Part shown: piece by piece, positions 5,830 to 8,535 of the stretch
Layout of the letters: every line of letters begins with the position of its first letter
Numbering within the stretch: the first letter of the stretch is position 1
DNA from: Flavobacteriales bacterium
GTDB lineage: Bacteria; Bacteroidota; Bacteroidia; Flavobacteriales_E; Vicingaceae
DNA length: 8,535 bases
Reading direction: 5' to 3'
Assembly: GCA_016763135.1 (NCBI GenBank)
Contig: JAESUI010000336.1
Coordinates: 1-8,535, forward strand
Made by a program: the position numbers and the translations under genes
The notes under the pieces: model-generated
The model's input: the letters and a program-made list of their open reading frames with translations, nothing else
What the model was told of the DNA's origin: nothing
The model's database searches: none

Positions 5830-6618
5830 ATGAGTGATAGCAAAAACAATAAGGGTGACATGTCGTTTCTAGAGCATCTAGAAGTTTTAAGGTGGCATCT
5901 TGTTAGATCTACTATTGTTATTCTACTTTTTACAATCCTTGCATTCATATTCAAATCTATTGTATTTGATACTATAATTTTAGCTCAAAAAAGCTCTGAT
6001 TTTTGGACTTACCGGATGTTTTGTAAATTCTCTCATTTAATTGGCAGAGGAGATGCGCTATGCATGGATGACATGAGTTTTAGCCTCATAAACATAACAA
6101 TGAGTGGGCAATTCACCATACACATTGTGACATCATTAGTTGCAGGAATCGTTTTGGCTTTCCCTTATTTACTCTATGAAATTTGGAGGTTTATTACCCC
6201 AGCACTTAAAAAAGGAGAAAAAAAATACGCACTTGGATTAGTTTTTTCTGGTTCTATGTTATTTACAATCGGGATTTTATTTGGTTATTATTTTGTTGCC
6301 CCACTATCAGTTCAATTTTTAGGGAATTATACAGTTAGTGAGCAAGTAAGTAATCAAATTACACTACAATCATTTATATCTACTGTAACCACTGTAACAT
6401 TGGTTTGCGGATTAGTTTTTCAATTGCCTCTTATTGTATATTTCTTATCTAAGTTAGGATTAATTACTCCTGAGTTTATGAGAAAATATAGGAAACACGC
6501 CATTGTGGTAACCTTAGTTTTATCAGCAATTATTACTCCGCCAGATATTTCTAGCCAAGTATTATTGACCATACCTTTACTTATACTGTATGAGTTAGTA
6601 TTTATATCTCTAAAATAG
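5830..6618 (+). CDS. tatC: Sec-independent (twin-arginine) protein translocase subunit TatC, frameshifted near its 3' end
   Basis: TatC is the inner-membrane receptor that recognises twin-arginine signal peptides and, with TatA/B, exports folded proteins. As read it has 262 residues. The N-terminal cytoplasmic signature is SFLEHLEVLRWHL (12-24). Membrane segments lie at about 25-43, 98-119, 135-158, 186-206, 222-236 and 243-258. Family motifs include YEIWRFITPALKKGEKK (116-132), the CGLVFQLP block (193-200) and AIITPPD (233-239). Cys65 and Cys78 sit in the first periplasmic loop. The second acidic residue of the usual HLEELR is Val19 here. The last residues (VFISLK, then TAG at 6616) do not look like TatC. 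One added base near 6597 would restore YELSIYISKIVVKNLDKK and a stop at 6642-6644, giving 271 residues. The sixth membrane helix is mostly intact, so the product may still work. The gene has its own promoter. No tatA gene is in the window. Confidence 0.93.
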   Translation: MSDSKNNKGDMSFLEHLEVLRWHLVRSTIVILLFTILAFIFKSIVFDTIILAQKSSDFWTYRMFCKFSHLIGRGDALCMDDMSFSLINITMSGQFTIHIVTSLVAGIVLAFPYLLYEIWRFITPALKKGEKKYALGLVFSGSMLFTIGILFGYYFVAPLSVQFLGNYTVSEQVSNQITLQSFISTVTTVTLVCGLVFQLPLIVYFLSKLGLITPEFMRKYRKHAIVVTLVLSAIITPPDISSQVLLTIPLLILYELVFISLK

Positions 6619-6644
6619 TAGTCAAAAATTTGGACAAGAAATAG
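6597..6644 (+). other. Remnant of the native tatC C-terminus in the -1 frame
   Basis: Reading from AGT at 6597 gives SIYISKIVVKNLDKK and a TAG at 6642-6644. Joined after Leu256 this makes a typical TatC ending: sixth membrane helix followed by a short basic tail. In the tatC frame itself the same bases give a weak VFISLK tail. A missing A in what would be TTAAGTA (present: TTAGTA) explains the shift. It is either a sequencing or assembly error or a true mutation. Confidence 0.7.
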
Positions 6645-6691
6645 GCAATAAACCCAGCTGTGAAGTGTTATTTTAATTTCAACTAAATCAC

Positions 6692-6699
6692 TATCTTTA
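6692..6699 (+). promoter_or_regulatory. -7-like box (TATCTTTA) before lptB
   Basis: TATCTTTA differs from TAnnTTTG only at the last base and ends four bases before the lptB ATG, the same geometry as at the small lipoprotein gene. No well-placed -33 TTG is seen. lptB could also be read from tatC, whose restored end is about 60 bases upstream of the lptB start. Confidence 0.4.
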
Positions 6700-6703
6700 G
6701 CTT

Positions 6704-7435
6704 ATGTTATTAAGAGCAGAAAACATCGTAAAAAAATATGGAAAACGCACCGTTGTAAAAGGTGTTTCTATAGAAGTAAACCAAGGAGAAATTGTTGGCT
6801 TATTAGGACCAAATGGAGCCGGAAAAACAACTTCTTTTTATATGATTGTTGGTTTAGTACAACCCAATTCTGGTAAAGTTTTTTTAGATGAAGAAGAAAT
6901 TACTAGCAAACCAATGTACAAAAGAGCCCAAATGGGAATTGGTTATTTGCCGCAAGAAGTTTCTGTTTTTAGAAAACTAAGTGTAGAAGATAATATTGCT
7001 GCCATTTTAGAAATGATGGACCTAAGCAAAGAAGAGCAAAAGGCTAGGTTAGAAGAATTAATTGAAGAGTTTGGATTAGGGCATGTTCGAAAAAATTTAG
7101 GGCACAACCTTTCTGGTGGAGAGAAAAGAAGAACAGAAATAGCAAGAGCACTAGCTTCTAACCCTAATTTTATTTTATTAGATGAGCCTTTTGCAGGAGT
7201 TGACCCAATTGCAGTAGAAGACATACAAGCCATTGTTTCTAAACTCAAAGAAAAGAACATTGGTATTTTAATTACCGACCACAACGTGCAAGAAACCCTA
7301 AGTATTACCGATAGAGCTTACCTCCTATTTGAAGGCAGCATTTTAAAGGCTGGAACAGCAGAAGAACTTGCTGCTGACGAACAAGTACGAAGAGTCTATT
7401 TAGGACAAAACTTTGAGTTGAGGAGGAAAGTATAG
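6704..7435 (+). CDS. lptB: LPS export ABC transporter ATPase LptB
   Basis: A 243-residue ATPase that powers LptFG to extract lipopolysaccharide from the inner membrane and push it along the Lpt bridge to the outer membrane. Walker A is GPNGAGKTT (35-43), the Q-loop Gln84 lies in GYLPQE, the ABC signature is LSGGEKRR (136-143), Walker B ends in LLDEP with Asp160 and Glu161, and the switch histidine is His193 in TDHN. The stretch GKTTSFYMIVGLVQP and the EVSVFRKLSVEDN block after the Q-loop are specific for LptB among ABC ATPases. Length matches the family (E. coli LptB is about 241 residues). tatC next to lptB is an arrangement I recall from other Bacteroidota. LptF/G/C are not in the window. 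The last 36 bases overlap the end of the convergent surface-protein frame. Confidence 0.95.
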   Translation: MLLRAENIVKKYGKRTVVKGVSIEVNQGEIVGLLGPNGAGKTTSFYMIVGLVQPNSGKVFLDEEEITSKPMYKRAQMGIGYLPQEVSVFRKLSVEDNIAAILEMMDLSKEEQKARLEELIEEFGLGHVRKNLGHNLSGGEKRRTEIARALASNPNFILLDEPFAGVDPIAVEDIQAIVSKLKEKNIGILITDHNVQETLSITDRAYLLFEGSILKAGTAEELAADEQVRRVYLGQNFELRRKV

Positions 7436-8535
7436 AGTTTTATAATGCAACATTCCCATCCCAATAATATTCTTCAATTGTTGTATAATCAATTTCTTAC
7501 TATAGTACTTTTGATTAGAAGAACCAATAATTAAATAAGTGCCAGCAGGCAATTTGTTAAATTGATCTACCCCTTCAATTACACTACCATTATCATCTCC
7601 AATTATAACTTTCGTAAACATTTCTTTTCCTGTAATATCTCTTACTAAGATTAATACTTTTTTGTTAGGTATAATTCCTTTAACACTTACTTTTGGAATA
7701 CTACCGGCTCTTAATGGGTTAGGGTAAATGGTTAACTTTATTTCATTATTTCCATAAACTCTTACAGGAACAATTCGAGAATATTTAATCGAACCATCAA
7801 AATCAGTTTGCTTTAACCTATAATAACTTAGCCCTATTATGGGTTTATTATCTATTTCAAAATAATTTCGAGTATTACTACTATTTCCTGCTCCTTCAAT
7901 TTTCATAACATCTTTAAACTTAACTCCATCTTTACTCCGTTCAATAGTGAAATAATCATTATTAATTTCAGAAACAGTAGACCAGTTAATTTCTACTTTA
8001 TCTTCATTTGCAATCGCATCAAAATCAATTAATTCAACTGGTAACGGATTATTTAAACTAGAAGAACCTAACGTAAATGGACCATAACCAGAAACATTAG
8101 TTAAAGAACGAACTGTTCCAGCTATATTATTACCTGTAGTAGTGCTCCCCCCTTCATTTTCCCATTGGGTTCCATCCCAACGTGACACAATCAAATCGTT
8201 TAAATTAGTCACTCCACAACTATTTCCATCCCAACTTAAGGTTATTTTTACATTCCCATTTCCAGAGTTTCGTGTCAAATTCCAATACTCACATGAGCTT
8301 AAATGATCAATACTTACTTCTTTATTTGAATGGCTATGTAAATTATTAGAATTGTCATCAAAATATTCTGCTGTAAAGCTGCTTGTGCTTGGCGATGTCA
8401 TATAAATAGGCTGATAATTACCATTTTTACCTATAGGAAAAATAAAGGCATCATTCCCGATTTTTTCTATAGGTCCAGAGATAAAACTATTATCAGAAGT
8501 ATTGCTAACAGAAACATTATCAATTAGAGTCAACA
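7400..8535 (-). CDS. Large secreted surface protein with T9SS C-terminal sorting domain (3' part; 5' end beyond right edge)
   Basis: About 377 codons of the C-terminal part are present and the frame stays open at the window edge. The first in-frame start-like codon (TTG at 8533) is not a credible gene start, because the text there reads as the interior of a repeat-rich surface protein. Numbering from that codon: residues 1-45 contain SFISGPIEKIGNDAFIFPIG, a module common in Bacteroidota surface proteins. At 163-260 is a fibronectin-like module with PLPVELIDFDA, INWSTVSEINNDYFTIERS and YYRLKQTDFDGSIKYSR. At about 265-351 is a type A sorting domain beginning LTIYPNP, with DITGKE, LPAGTYLII and ending KKLIIQ. 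Such domains route proteins through type IX secretion to the cell surface, where the domain is removed. Oddly, 26 further residues follow before the stop, overlapping lptB. No catalytic domain is visible in this part, so the protein's role is unknown. Confidence 0.85.
   Translation of the reverse strand, partial: LTLIDNVSVSNTSDNSFISGPIEKIGNDAFIFPIGKNGNYQPIYMTSPSTSSFTAEYFDDNSNNLHSHSNKEVSIDHLSSCEYWNLTRNSGNGNVKITLSWDGNSCGVTNLNDLIVSRWDGTQWENEGGSTTTGNNIAGTVRSLTNVSGYGPFTLGSSSLNNPLPVELIDFDAIANEDKVEINWSTVSEINNDYFTIERSKDGVKFKDVMKIEGAGNSSNTRNYFEIDNKPIIGLSYYRLKQTDFDGSIKYSRIVPVRVYGNNEIKLTIYPNPLRAGSIPKVSVKGIIPNKKVLILVRDITGKEMFTKVIIGDDNGSVIEGVDQFNKLPAGTYLIIGSSNQKYYSKKLIIQQLKNIIGMGMLHYKTLYFPPQLKVLS

Noticed and set aside
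6943..7284. Open frame of 113 codons on the - strand inside lptB
   Set aside because: Antisense to the Q-loop, signature and Walker B region of a clear LptB. The composition follows from the lptB codons and no motif is present.
7441..7480. Alternative frame reading EEYYWDGNVAL just past the sorting domain on the - strand
   Set aside because: It ends in a stop after a dozen residues and does not resemble a sorting-domain ending. Probably chance.
7440..7488. TTATAatgCAAC/GTTGTATAA pairing between lptB and the surface-protein gene as a bidirectional terminator
   Set aside because: The arms match only with a three-base bulge, the loop is about 28 bases, and there is no T-run in either direction.
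1..8535. Mobile elements, CRISPR arrays, tRNA/rRNA genes, or a phage or defence island
   Set aside because: No transposase, integrase, regularly spaced repeats, tRNA-like folds or toxin-antitoxin pairs were seen. Gene content is envelope and core metabolism.

Overview
The window reads as chromosomal DNA from a low-GC Gram-negative member of the Bacteroidota, most likely Flavobacteriales or a close relative. This rests on four things: Bacteroidota-type -7 boxes (TAnnTTTG) in front of several genes, leaders without Shine-Dalgarno sequences, a type IX secretion (T9SS) C-terminal sorting domain, and genes for an outer-membrane bacterium (LptB, TatC, a probable MlaE). No tRNA, rRNA, CRISPR array, insertion sequence or phage gene is visible. 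Most genes are housekeeping or envelope genes.

Left edge (1-290): the first 31 codons of a leftward gene that looks like an MlaE-type lipid-transport permease run off the window. A divergent, very small lipoprotein gene (153-290) faces the other way. Iron block (291-3177): a clear promoter (TTG, 20 bases, TAAATTTG) overlaps or is followed by two palindromes. The downstream palindrome looks like a metal-regulator operator sitting on the start of transcription. It drives feoA, feoB (TTG start directly after the feoA stop) and a SprT-like zinc metalloprotease gene that overlaps feoB by one base.

Middle (3178-5623): a second promoter precedes a class I/II PLP aminotransferase gene and, 10 bases after it, a mannose-1-phosphate guanylyltransferase gene (GDP-mannose supply for surface glycans). 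A structured 206-base intergenic stretch follows.

Right part (5830-8535): tatC (twin-arginine translocase) and lptB (LPS-export ATPase) each have their own -7 box very close to the start codon. The 3' end of tatC carries a convincing one-base frameshift. Converging on lptB from the right edge is the 3' part of a large secreted surface protein gene with a T9SS sorting domain. Its reading frame continues 26 codons past the expected end of the domain and overlaps the last 36 bases of lptB.

I do not see an obviously new multi-gene system. The observations most worth a second look are the iron-type operator at feoA, the coupling of a SprT metalloprotease to feoAB, the tatC frameshift, the over-long T9SS tail, the structured element at 5631-5738, and the two tiny or partial genes at the left edge.
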